From assembly GCA_031288395.1 (NCBI GenBank), contig JAITRM010000002.1, positions 1-58,370 of the forward strand: a stretch of 58,370 nucleotides of DNA, in the 5' to 3' direction. Positions 33,844 to 40,948 of this stretch are shown piece after piece (position 1 is the first letter of the stretch; each line of letters opens with the position of its first letter). The DNA comes from Holosporaceae bacterium (GTDB taxonomy: Bacteria > Pseudomonadota > Alphaproteobacteria > UBA3830). The position numbers and the translations under genes are program-made. The notes under the pieces are model-generated. The model had not been told where the DNA came from, ran no database searches, and was given only the letters and a program-made list of their open reading frames with translations.

Positions 33844-34425
33844 ATGCAACCGGAAAATGCGCTGATTGCGCGAATTTGTCATGATTTGGTCACGCCGTTT
33901 AACGCAATTGGCCTCGGGATGGAGGCATATGAAGCTTCCGGAGACCTTTCGCTTTTGGAGCATGTGAAGGAAAGCGTCGGCAAGGCAAATATAATTCTGA
34001 AATTTATGAGGGAAATGTATTCGGAAAAATCCGAGACGTTTCGCCACTCGTTCGCCTCTCTGAACGCTTTGATATCGGATTTTTTGAGGGATCGCAGCAT
34101 AACCATCGACCTAAAATTAAACGAAAGCCGCATACCGCACGGCATCGCTCAGATAATGATGCTCGACGTCGTGGTGGCCAAAGAATCCATGCCATTTGGA
34201 GGCGCGATGCAGTGCCACGTGGGTAAAGACCTTCGCGAAATTACGCTATCCTACGCCGGGAGAAATATTTCTGTTCCGGATTTAAATCTCTGCGGCGAGC
34301 TTAATCATAAAAATATTATGCTATACAGTCTGGTGAAAATACTGGAGGAGAATGAATGGGAGCTAAAGATACTTCTCCAGGGAACCGACGTGCTAATTTT
34401 CCAAAAAAAGCGCCCCCATGCATAG
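33844..34425 (+). CDS. chpT: ChpT-like histidine phosphotransferase
   Basis: Probable phosphotransfer protein of the CckA-ChpT-CtrA relay that controls the alphaproteobacterial cell cycle. The 193-residue protein has the phospho-accepting His in ARICHDLVTPFNAIGLGME, matching the ChpT H-box, then a two-helix hairpin and a degenerate ATPase-like C-terminal domain without nucleotide-binding motifs. ATG 33844 with AGGAG 5 nt upstream is preferred to a longer frame from 33778. No partner kinase or response regulator is nearby. It is separated from rpmH by the palindromic miniature element, which may affect its 5' region. Confidence 0.75.
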   Translation: MQPENALIARICHDLVTPFNAIGLGMEAYEASGDLSLLEHVKESVGKANIILKFMREMYSEKSETFRHSFASLNALISDFLRDRSITIDLKLNESRIPHGIAQIMMLDVVVAKESMPFGGAMQCHVGKDLREITLSYAGRNISVPDLNLCGELNHKNIMLYSLVKILEENEWELKILLQGTDVLIFQKKRPHA

Positions 34426-34484
34426 AAAAAATTAAGCATGTCCGTAGTCGGCGGCGAGCGGCCAATATTTTATTAAAATAAAAG

Positions 34485-34513
34485 TTGAATATACATCAAT
34501 AGTCATATATTAT
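34485..34513 (+). promoter_or_regulatory. Sigma70-type promoter for the phasin gene
   Basis: -35 TTGAAT (34485-34490), 17-bp spacer, -10 TATTAT (34508-34513), about 33 bp upstream of the phasin ATG (34547), whose ribosome-binding site is AAGGAGGA. The good match to consensus suggests strong expression. Confidence 0.65.
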
Positions 34514-34546
34514 GGATCGACCATTTGATTTTAAGGAGGAAATACT

Positions 34547-34945
34547 ATGGCAAATCCGGGTGCTAATGAGAAATCAGAGTCTTTTGCTAAGTCTAAGATT
34601 CCGAACATCGACACAGAAGCGGTTATGAATTCCTACAAAAAGAATCTGGAAATTTTGGGGCTCGTGAACAAAATGTCCGTAGAAATTTGTAGCGGCGTGG
34701 CGAAACTCCAGGGCGCTTTCGTTAAGCAAATACTAAACGATCTCGGCAACGTAGCTAAAAGTTCCGAGCCCTCCGAAGCTTTTGGTAAATTTTCGGAGCT
34801 TACTCACGGTCATTTCATGAAGGCCATCGAAAACAGCAAACAAATCTCCGAAATGATCAACTCCACTCACGGTGATTTGACAAACGCCATTACCAAAAGG
34901 TTGAAAGAATCGATGGAAGAGGCCAAAAACATCGTCAAAAAGTAA
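34547..34945 (+). CDS. Phasin-family protein
   Basis: A 132-residue helical protein resembling the Phasin_2 family: VMNSYKKNLEILGLVNKMSVE, FVKQILNDLGNVAKS, FSELTHGHFMKAIENSKQISEM and AITKRLKESMEEAKNIVKK, long amphipathic helices without Cys or Trp. Phasins coat polyhydroxyalkanoate granules, but related proteins occur in bacteria that make none. No phaC, phaR or granule genes are in this window. It has its own promoter and a strong ribosome-binding site, so it is probably well expressed. Function here is uncertain. Confidence 0.75.
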   Translation: MANPGANEKSESFAKSKIPNIDTEAVMNSYKKNLEILGLVNKMSVEICSGVAKLQGAFVKQILNDLGNVAKSSEPSEAFGKFSELTHGHFMKAIENSKQISEMINSTHGDLTNAITKRLKESMEEAKNIVKK

Positions 34946-35055
34946 GCTGGCAACCTAAAGGCACAAAAACCGCCGGTCCGGTCTAGCGCAGCCTGCAACG
35001 ATGCGTTCATTCTTTGATTTTCGGGCAGCGCTCGCGAAAATTCTCCCAGATCTCC

Positions 35056-35080
35056 CGCCACAGACGTTTCTGCGGCGGAG
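35056..35080. other. Hairpin downstream of the phasin gene
   Basis: CCGCC-A-CAGA and TCTG-C-GGCGG pair around a short loop in the 110-220 bp gap after the phasin stop. It lacks a U-run, so it is only a possible rho-dependent or processing hairpin. The rest of the gap (34946-35090) shows no gene. Confidence 0.35.
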
Positions 35081-35090
35081 GTCGTCATGT

Positions 35091-35126
35091 AAAAAGCCCC
35101 GCGAGGTACTACTACTGCGCGGGGCT
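35091..35126 (-). terminator. Intrinsic terminator of the small secreted peptide gene
   Basis: Minus strand: stem AGCCCCGCG/CGCGGGGCT (35126-35118 with 35103-35095), a 14-nt loop, then a TTTTT run (35095-35091). It lies 27 bp beyond the stop of the gene at 35153. The plus strand has only a short U-poor tail, so it acts mainly for the minus-strand gene. Confidence 0.85.
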
Positions 35127-35152
35127 AAACTCTTTCTGAGCAACAGAAGATC

Positions 35153-35326
35153 TTACTTCGAAGATTCGTCAGACTGTTCTTCCGACAAAGGCTGATCAGA
35201 TTGCGGCTCAGACTTCTGCCCTTCAGAAGCAGTAGAGCTTACGTCCTGCTCGTCGTCGGCGCAGAAGGCTGCTCCGAACGGAAACGCGAGACCAAGAAAG
35301 GCGATCGCCATAGCTACTTTTTTCAT
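35153..35326 (-). CDS. Small secreted acidic peptide
   Basis: A 57-residue protein: signal peptide MKKVAMAIAFLGLAFPFGAA-FC-A (residues about 1-21, possibly ending AFCA) then a short acidic, Ser/Glu/Asp/Gln-rich mature part of about 35 residues. No domain is recognised. ATG 35326 lies 8 nt after GGGAG; ATG 35332 would be too close to it. It has a dedicated intrinsic terminator, which supports a real, independent transcript. Function unknown; it may be a secreted or periplasmic small protein. Confidence 0.65.
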   Translation of the reverse strand: MKKVAMAIAFLGLAFPFGAAFCADDEQDVSSTASEGQKSEPQSDQPLSEEQSDESSK

Positions 35327-35501
35327 GTCCATAACTCCCAATTAATGAAAACTAGTGCACATTCTACGCCCTAAATATTAAAATACAATAAATTTTTATG
35401 GCTGTTTGAAATAATTTGGGTTTGGCTAGCAAAATGTTGACGATCGCAGCAAAGTACGTTTAGATTCAGGCGGTTAAGCGCTTTAGGGTGGCCGAAAATT
35501 T

Positions 35502-36875
35502 TCATTTACCCATTACCTCTTCGAAGGTTTCTATATATTCATTTATCATGAGTTCGACGTCGTTGAATTTTTCCGCCCGCTTATGTCCAAGGCGCTTTAG
35601 CTTCTCTCGCAATTGATTGTCGGAGGTAATTTTTATCATGGCCTGAACCATCTCCTCTTGGCTCAGCGGATCGAAGAATACCGCGGCGTCTCCGGCAACT
35701 TCCGGAAGACTTGCGCGATTGCTGCAGGCCAACGGAATTCCCGCCTCGAGGGCTTCGGCGATGGGCATGCCGAACCCCTCGTAGAGGGATGGGCATATGA
35801 AGGCGCGAGCATTGGACAACAAGACCTGCAAATCTTCGTTGGGAATATAGTCGGTGAAAACAACTTTGTCTTCGATTTTATTGAGGGCGGCAACATTTTG
35901 GAATTTTCCGCAACCATTCGGACAAGCGCCCGCGAGAACAAGCTTCAGGCCTGAGCCCGTTTGCTTTAAAAATTTAGCAAATGCTTCAATCAGAGCAACG
36001 TGATTTTTGTTTCCCCAAAAAGCCGAAATAAATATCAGATATTTGTCTTTTTCAACATTATATTTGTCGAAAATGTCCGCCTGCTGCTTGAGCGGGATTG
36101 GCTTATGAATCCGCTTGGCCAATCTTATGAGGATCATTTTCAGACGATCTTCTGGAATATGAAACTCCTCCAATATTCGCCTCTTGGAAAAATTTGATAC
36201 GGTTATTATCTTATCGTCATTTCGAACGCATTTCTCAATGAGCTTCGCCAGCAATTTTGTGGAGTTGCTTTTTTGATTCGGACTTTCTTCTATGTAGACC
36301 AAGTCATGAACGGTTGATACTTTATGATGCGGGAATTCCAGTACAGACGATGTGGAGTCATTCTTCCAATAAAGATCGCACTCGTTGTCAATAATTATTT
36401 CATCAAAGAAAACAATCTGATCCAGCAAGAATTTAAACGCGTTGAAGGTGAGTAGATTTACGATAGAAAAAATGGCGTTTTTAATGAAGCCATAGCGTAT
36501 TTTAGTTACGATAAGCTTTACATTCTTGAACCTCCCTAGTTTAAAGTAATTTAAGTCTGAATTATCAGACAAAATTATGATAATGCGCCAATTTGGTCTC
36601 TTTTTAACGATGCCAACGAGGACATTTTCCGTAAGCGTTGCCACTCCGCCTTTGCTTCTGTTTAGTGATAAATCAGCCACAATGTCGTGGGTAAACTCCG
36701 GAGGCCTATTTTTCAGAGTTGATATTCTATCCGTAGTAAATATATCCGATAATTTTGCCTTCGATAGCGATACCACCAGCAAAAATAAACATCCCACAGC
36801 CAGTACGAGCGCCGCCACAATCGACAACCACTTGCATTTTTTGATTTTTTCTAACATTGGAGCATTGACTTTCAT
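35502..36875 (-). CDS. Membrane-anchored glycosyltransferase family 4
   Basis: About 457 residues. An N-terminal transmembrane helix (WLSIVAALVLAVGCLFLLVV) precedes a GT-B fold. The N-terminal domain has HDIVADLSLNRSKGGVATLTENVL, and the C-terminal domain has ISAFWGNKNHVALIEAFAKFL, LVLAGACPNGCG, VVFTDYIPNEDLQVLLSNARAFICPSLYEGFGMPIAEALEAG, with the E-x(7)-E sugar-nucleotide motif, and SLPEVAGDAAVFFDP. Such enzymes transfer sugars to lipopolysaccharide or exopolysaccharide; the sugar donor and acceptor are not evident. ATG 36875 is chosen; a longer frame begins at 36935. It is a lone gene, without an LPS cluster nearby. Confidence 0.85.
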   Translation of the reverse strand: MKVNAPMLEKIKKCKWLSIVAALVLAVGCLFLLVVSLSKAKLSDIFTTDRISTLKNRPPEFTHDIVADLSLNRSKGGVATLTENVLVGIVKKRPNWRIIIILSDNSDLNYFKLGRFKNVKLIVTKIRYGFIKNAIFSIVNLLTFNAFKFLLDQIVFFDEIIIDNECDLYWKNDSTSSVLEFPHHKVSTVHDLVYIEESPNQKSNSTKLLAKLIEKCVRNDDKIITVSNFSKRRILEEFHIPEDRLKMILIRLAKRIHKPIPLKQQADIFDKYNVEKDKYLIFISAFWGNKNHVALIEAFAKFLKQTGSGLKLVLAGACPNGCGKFQNVAALNKIEDKVVFTDYIPNEDLQVLLSNARAFICPSLYEGFGMPIAEALEAGIPLACSNRASLPEVAGDAAVFFDPLSQEEMVQAMIKITSDNQLREKLKRLGHKRAEKFNDVELMINEYIETFEEVMGK

Positions 36876-37108
36876 GATATTACGCCCATTCGAACTTGAA
36901 GCGCACCAAAGCCTCAGTCCAGATTCTATTTCCACCGAATCTTCTTGTCAAACAAAACGAGCAACCATCTAGCGTTCAGCCAGTGCCATAAAAAAAATCT
37001 TATCGCGGGAAAATGTTGAAAAAAATTGCAAAAGGGAATGGAGTCGCTGGTTTTTGCTAAATTCTTCAAAATTATTCGCCTGACGATAAAAATTTTTAGC
37101 AAAAAAAA

Positions 37109-37137
37109 TTGCATTTATCGAAAAACTATGATATGAT
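37109..37137 (+). promoter_or_regulatory. Sigma70-type promoter for the secreted protein at 37168
   Basis: -35 TTGCAT (37109-37114), 17-bp spacer, -10 TATGAT (37132-37137); the ATG (37168) follows a GGAGG ribosome-binding site. The gap 36876-37108 between the divergent genes shows no other gene. Confidence 0.65.
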
Positions 37138-37167
37138 TTGCTAGTATTTTGCTAAATGGAGGTATAA

Positions 37168-37914
37168 ATGAATACAAAAAAAATGTTGTCCTGTGTGGTT
37201 GGAGGAGTTCTGTTGGCCGCGTCAGCCTATGGTATGGATGATTTGCAAGAGGGCGGAGGTAATATTACCAGTGTCGAAATGTCCGTCCAAAATGGGGACA
37301 CACACGAAACCAGCAACTTCACGATAACAGTGGGAATGACCGCGGAAAAGCTTAAGTCTTTCGTGGAGCAGGCGCATGGGCAAGTTAAGACGGAACCGAC
37401 GAAAGCGTTAACCTCTTATGGAAATTATCCAGGTCTCCTTCTGACTTTTAAGGATATTAATAAAGCCCATTCTAAACAGCTGATCTTTAAGCTTTGCAAA
37501 ATAGCTCTCGCTGCAGAACTGACGACGTTTGACACGCGTTATCTTTTGGACACCGTCGAAGATGACAGAGTAGTGGACGAGATAAAGCCTGTTGGTGATG
37601 CTGAGAAAGGCCTCCTCATTGCAGGAAAACAAGAAGGGCCGGAGGACACAGTGTGGGGAGTAAAGTTGGCGGATAACCTGTATCGTGCGACTGGAGAGTG
37701 GCTGTACCTGAAGTCGCATCAAAGTAAGAGTGACACGTTTTCGTTGAGTGCGCCCAAGTTGAAGGGAAGCGAAGATCTGCTGAAAGATCACCTGAAACAG
37801 CTGGGGACCCCGGAAAGCGAAGACCTCGCGAAGATGCACGCTGAGCGGAGGAACGAGCGAATCGAAGGAAAGAAACTCGCTGACGCAGGACTTAATCAGC
37901 CCGAAGATGAATGA
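37168..37914 (+). CDS. Secreted protein of unknown function
   Basis: A 248-residue protein with signal peptide MNTKKMLSCVVGGVLLAASAYG (about 22 residues). The mature part is hydrophilic, mixed alpha/beta in look, with one late Lys/Glu/Arg-rich tail (MHAERRNERIEGKKLAD) and Cys only at FKLCKIA. No family was recognised. A strong promoter and GGAGG site suggest good expression. It lies between a glycosyltransferase and a hairpin/MITE-like region and may be a lineage-specific exported protein. Confidence 0.7.
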   Translation: MNTKKMLSCVVGGVLLAASAYGMDDLQEGGGNITSVEMSVQNGDTHETSNFTITVGMTAEKLKSFVEQAHGQVKTEPTKALTSYGNYPGLLLTFKDINKAHSKQLIFKLCKIALAAELTTFDTRYLLDTVEDDRVVDEIKPVGDAEKGLLIAGKQEGPEDTVWGVKLADNLYRATGEWLYLKSHQSKSDTFSLSAPKLKGSEDLLKDHLKQLGTPESEDLAKMHAERRNERIEGKKLADAGLNQPEDE

Positions 37915-38005
37915 CAAAGCAGATCGAAAGAAGGAAGAATAATGGATTTTCCAGCAGATTAGGAAATCAGCTTGCGACCGCTCTAGGTAACGACGCAACG
38001 ACTGA

Positions 38006-38040
38006 CCCGAGCGAACCGAAGTCTTTGTGGCTCGCTCGGG
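38006..38040 (+). terminator. Possible terminator hairpin without U-run
   Basis: CCCGAGCGA (38006-38014) pairs with TCGCTCGGG (38032-38040), a perfect 9-bp GC-rich stem with a 17-nt loop, about 90 bp after the secreted-protein stop. No run of U follows, so this is a weak or rho-aided terminator at best. Confidence 0.4.
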
Positions 38041-38194
38041 GCCTGGCTTTGTGGTCCGTGTTCGCCGCTGACGCCGGAGGATTTATCGGAACCGGAAGAG
38101 AGGAAGGCTAAGATGGCGCAGAACAGGTCAACGGTTGCGTAAACTGAGCGGTTAAGTCGCCAATTCCCACGCGAAGCGCGACAAGGCGCCGCGC

Positions 38195-38289
38195 CTATAC
38201 AGCTTCACGGTGAAAAACTGGATTTTCATGCGCGAAAAATCCTCAAATTTCCGACATATAAGTTCGCTTTTCATCGTGAAGCGGTATAG
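38195..38289. mobile_element. 95-bp inverted-repeat element, MITE-like
   Basis: CTATACAGCTTCACGGTGAA (38195-) is mirrored by TTCATCGTGAAGCGGTATAG (ending 38289), about 21 bp of terminal inverted repeats with two mismatches, around a 50-bp AT-rich centre without an ORF. The ends are CTATAC...GTATAG. It does not resemble the IS at the right edge. Candidate miniature transposable element or large RNA hairpin. Confidence 0.5.
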
Positions 38290-38494
38290 ATAGAAAAATT
38301 GCCGGCAATAATCTTCGGGCAAAGTGATGCGTGGTTAAGCATGAGACTAAGATTCGCCTGCAAAACAGAAGCCTGCAAGCTGTTGTTGTATCATTTCTAT
38401 AGCCGCATCACTATAAAGTCCGTACACCGCGTATTCGCTTGAGCAAAGAGCGAAATCGTTGTAAAAATGATCCATTCGCGGTCTTTTGGCTGTT

Positions 38495-39214
38495 ATGTTG
38501 ATGTTGGAAATTACGGAAGATCATATCCTCGGCGGGAAAATAAAGCTTTTTCAGCCGAAAAACGGCTATAGAGTAGCCGTTGATCCCGTTATTTTGGCCA
38601 GCTTGGTCTCGCTGAAACCACAGCACAGGGTGTTGGACGTCGGTTGTGGAACCGGAGCCATCTCTCTCATCCTAAAACTAAAGGAAAAAACAGCGGAAAT
38701 TACAGCCATTGATACGGATGATGAGATGTGTCGGATATGTCAACGCAACGCACAGGCGAATTCACTGGACTTGGAGGTAATCGCGGCAGAAGTGGGAAGT
38801 TCGCATGACCCTCTGGAAAACAGGTTCTTCGATGTGGTGGTCACCAACCCTCCATTTTTCGCCATCCAATCATCCAGACCATCCGGCGCCGGAAGGTTCG
38901 CAAATTTCGAGACCGTTGATCTTAAACGCTGGATCTCCTATTGCTCGAAAAAATTGAAAAGTAACGGCGTATTTTTCATAATTCACTGCGCTACCCGCAC
39001 CGGCGACATTCTTGAAGCCCTGAACGGAGTCGGCGCCGTTGAAATCCTGCCTCTGTTTCCAAAGGAGGGAAAAGAGGCCAAACGCGTGGTGATCAAATGC
39101 CAAAAAAACAATAAATCGGGCTCCAAAATTTTTCCCGGCTTATTTATGCACAACGCCGATGGCAGCTATTCCGCCAATCTTGACAACATATTAAAGGGAA
39201 ATTTTCTTCTTTAG
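38495..39214 (+). CDS. trmN6: tRNA1(Val) (adenine37-N6)-methyltransferase-like
   Basis: SAM-dependent N6-adenine methyltransferase of the YfiC/TrmN6 family, about 239 residues, which modifies A37 of tRNA-Val. The Rossmann SAM-binding motif is VLDVGCGTGAISLILKL, the acidic residue at the end of the second strand is in ITAIDTDDEM, and the catalytic N-P-P-[FY] motif is VVTNPPFFAIQSS. An N-terminal GYRVAVDPVILASL block is typical. ATG 38495 is chosen among TTG 38486, ATG 38495 and ATG 38501, none with a clear ribosome-binding site. Other N6-adenine MTases remain possible, but the opening motif favours tRNA1(Val). Confidence 0.8.
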   Translation: MLMLEITEDHILGGKIKLFQPKNGYRVAVDPVILASLVSLKPQHRVLDVGCGTGAISLILKLKEKTAEITAIDTDDEMCRICQRNAQANSLDLEVIAAEVGSSHDPLENRFFDVVVTNPPFFAIQSSRPSGAGRFANFETVDLKRWISYCSKKLKSNGVFFIIHCATRTGDILEALNGVGAVEILPLFPKEGKEAKRVVIKCQKNNKSGSKIFPGLFMHNADGSYSANLDNILKGNFLL

Positions 39215-39251
39215 ACCACGAATGCTAGCGAAAGATGTTGACGCCGGGTGC

Positions 39252-39280
39252 TTGACAAAATAACCCCAATGGCGTATGCT
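39252..39280 (+). promoter_or_regulatory. Sigma70-type promoter of the Trp leader transcript
   Basis: -35 TTGACA (39252-39257, consensus), 17-bp spacer, -10 TATGCT (39275-39280). Transcription would start near 39287, about 22 nt before the leader-peptide ATG at 39309, and run to the TrpX-like gene. Confidence 0.7.
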
Positions 39281-39308
39281 AGAGCCATCGTTTTCGGGAT
39301 GATTTGGA

Positions 39309-39359
39309 ATGTTGGAAGTATTCGGGATAATTAAAAGCTTGGCGTGGTGGCGTCGCTGA
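39309..39359 (+). CDS. Tryptophan leader peptide (attenuator)
   Basis: A 16-codon frame, MLEVFGIIKSLAWWRR-stop, with two adjacent Trp codons (TGGTGG at 39345-39350) near its end. This is the classical plan of alphaproteobacterial trp leader peptides, which end with tandem Trp and Arg codons. It is placed about 22 nt after a consensus promoter and immediately before RNA stems and a U-run (39327-39390), and 205 bp upstream of a tryptophan-type substrate-binding protein. The ribosome-binding site is weak (GGGATGATTTGGA). A ribosome stalled at the Trp codons would cover the 5' strand of the first hairpin. Confidence 0.75.
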   Translation: MLEVFGIIKSLAWWRR

Positions 39360-39390
39360 AGCGCCGGTGTTTGCCTCGGTTTTTAATTAT
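39327..39390 (+). promoter_or_regulatory. Ribosome-mediated tryptophan attenuator
   Basis: Overlaps the leader peptide. Possible pairings: GGCG...CGCC around 39349-39365 (5' strand contains the end of the Trp/Arg codons); GCCGG...CCTCGGT (about 39363-39380), just before TTTTT (39380-39384), as the terminator; and a long-range perfect 10-bp pairing of ATAATTAAAA (39327-39336) with TTTTAATTAT (39381-39390). The last competes for the U-run. Exact folds need computation; the terminator stem looks short. Confidence 0.6.
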
Positions 39391-39404
39391 TTGGAGTATT
39401 TGCG

Positions 39405-39500
39405 ATGTTTTCTTCTCTAGTTTTGTCTATCTTCATAATTCAAGGCGTTTCGCGTAGCCGTGATTGCTTTGCGTGCTTTTTCTGGCCTTTGGGCCGTTAA
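39405..39500 (+). CDS. Small hydrophobic ORF between attenuator and TrpX-like gene
   Basis: A 31-codon frame starting ATG 39405 with GGAG 9 nt upstream; the N-terminal half is hydrophobic (MFSSLVLSIFIIQG), and the C-terminal half has Cys, Phe and a Trp codon, ending near a GGCC-TTTG-GGCC hairpin. It might be a small membrane peptide or a second leader. Nothing matches a known family. The stretch from 39501 to 39564 shows no gene. Confidence 0.4.
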   Translation: MFSSLVLSIFIIQGVSRSRDCFACFFWPLGR

Positions 39501-39564
39501 TTTCAATCCTTAAGCAATTGAACGCACAGGGCATAAAAATCATTAAAAATTATGGAGATATATC

Positions 39565-40527
39565 GTGAACAAAAAAATATTTACCACAATTGCTGCTGTT
39601 TGCGGCATTGTTGGCGTTGCCTATTTCAACGAAAAAGCCGATTTGCCGCTGGTGGCCGTTGCCAACTACGGTCCTCATGCCTCTCTGGAGGCTTCTCTGA
39701 GCGGCGCCAAAGCGGAGCTGGCGGATCAGGGATTCATCGAGGGAAAAACGATCAGATACGAGATCGCCAACGTTGGCTTCGATCCGGCCCTCATCCCGCA
39801 GATGCTTGCCAAGCTCGCGGCGTCCAGGCCGCGGGTGATGCTGGTGAAGACCACTCCCGTCGCGCAGCTGGCCAGGGGAAAAATCCACGACGTCCCGCTG
39901 GTCTACTGCGACATTACGGATCCGATTTCGGCCGGCCTTCTGGAGGACAGGGAGCATTCCTGCGGGAATGTGAGCGGAAGTTCTGATCAAGAAGGCCTGG
40001 GGCCGTTTTTGAATTTCGCGAAAAGCCTACTGCCGAAGGCAAAGGCCGTCGGGCTGCTGTATTCCACCTCCGAAAGCAACGACGCGGCGCTGCTGAAGAT
40101 GATGGGAGAAGCCGCCGCCGAAGCCGGGCTGTCGGTTGTGGCGGTGCCGGTGGACCAATCCCGCGACATCCCGATGCGCATGCAGGAGTTTCGCGGGAAG
40201 GTTGACTTCATATACGTTGGAACCAGTGGCCCTATCCAGCCGGCCCTTCCGATCATTGCATCCGAGGCCAAGAAAATGGGAATACCGGTGTTCAATGCGG
40301 AGAACCAGGCTGTGCGGGACGGTCTGGCGCTGGCCAGCTTCGGCGTGAGCTACGAATCCGTAGGCAGAAACGCCGGGAAACTGCTGGCGAAACTGCTGAA
40401 AGGCTCCTCCGTGAAGAACTTGGCGCCGATTTTCCCGAAAATAGAGGACCACAAATGCTACATAAACGGAAAATTGGCAAAAAAGTTCGGGATCAAAATT
40501 CCGGAGAACGCGACCGTCGTGGAGTGA
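39565..40527 (+). CDS. TrpX-like ABC transporter substrate-binding protein (PF04392)
   Basis: A 320-residue binding protein of the ABC_sub_bind (PF04392, DUF534) family, whose studied member TrpX binds tryptophan or related aromatic compounds. The N-terminal segment KKIFTTIAAVCGIVGVAYF is a signal peptide or anchor without a lipobox. Family blocks: VAVANYGPHASLEASLSG, FDPALIPQMLAKLAASRPRVML, PLVYCDITDPISAGLLED, VGLLYSTSESNDAALL, and FIYVGTSGPIQPALPII. The start is GTG 39565 with GGAG 8 nt upstream. No permease or ATPase gene is adjacent, so partner components must be elsewhere. It is visibly more GC-rich than its neighbours. The Trp leader upstream supports a role in tryptophan uptake. Confidence 0.85.
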   Translation: MNKKIFTTIAAVCGIVGVAYFNEKADLPLVAVANYGPHASLEASLSGAKAELADQGFIEGKTIRYEIANVGFDPALIPQMLAKLAASRPRVMLVKTTPVAQLARGKIHDVPLVYCDITDPISAGLLEDREHSCGNVSGSSDQEGLGPFLNFAKSLLPKAKAVGLLYSTSESNDAALLKMMGEAAAEAGLSVVAVPVDQSRDIPMRMQEFRGKVDFIYVGTSGPIQPALPIIASEAKKMGIPVFNAENQAVRDGLALASFGVSYESVGRNAGKLLAKLLKGSSVKNLAPIFPKIEDHKCYINGKLAKKFGIKIPENATVVE

Positions 40528-40590
40528 ATTTGCAATGTGGCGGAGTTTTGGTATACTCCGCCACAATTTATCGCCGGAGGAGCAGCGTTG

Positions 40591-40938
40591 ATGGAGTGCA
40601 GTTTTCGTAGCTTTGTGGATAGTTTCTTCTGGAATTTAGGCGCTGGAGAGCATGCGTCCGGCGGCGGGATTTACGGCGTGACGGTCTTCGTTTTGGCCTG
40701 TTTTATCGGCTATTATTTAGTCTGGAGTGTGACTCCGGCGCTGCACGCTCCGCTTATCTCGGTAACCAACGCGATTTCCAGCGTGATCATAGTCGGGGCG
40801 ATTTTCGCCGCGGCTCAGTGTTTTTACGGTCAAGCCAGAATTTTTGGATTCGCGGCTATCCTGCTGACCGCCATAAATATTTTTGGCGGATTTACCATAA
40901 CTCATCGAATGCTAAGCATGTTTCACAGGAAGAAATAG
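40591..40938 (+). CDS. pntAB: NAD(P) transhydrogenase subunit alpha, C-terminal part (PntAb)
   Basis: Small membrane subunit of the proton-translocating transhydrogenase, about 115 residues with three to four helices. The conserved block GYYLVWSVTPALHAPLISVTNAISSVIIVGA is clear, followed by FGFAAILLTAINIFGGFTITHRMLSMF. ATG 40591 has GGAGGAG 9 nt upstream; a TTG directly before it is also possible. The soluble NAD(H)-binding part (PntAa), normally the first gene of the operon, is absent upstream, where the TrpX-like gene lies instead. Confidence 0.93.
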   Translation: MECSFRSFVDSFFWNLGAGEHASGGGIYGVTVFVLACFIGYYLVWSVTPALHAPLISVTNAISSVIIVGAIFAAAQCFYGQARIFGFAAILLTAINIFGGFTITHRMLSMFHRKK

Positions 40939-40948
40939 ATAGTTTATC

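Larger units (their letters stand above)
37915..38494. other. Gene-poor intergenic region holding inverted repeats
   Basis: About 580 bp between the secreted protein and trmN6. An open frame of 66 codons starts in an ATGA overlap at 37911 but has no good ribosome-binding site and runs through a GC-rich hairpin, so it is not called. The region contains the hairpin at 38006-38040 and the 95-bp inverted-repeat element at 38195-38289; the remainder shows no gene, tRNA or riboswitch I recognise. Confidence 0.6.

Noticed and set aside
37911-38111. 66-codon frame beginning in an ATGA overlap after the secreted protein
   Set aside because: No clear ribosome-binding site, runs through a GC-rich hairpin, composition not convincing.
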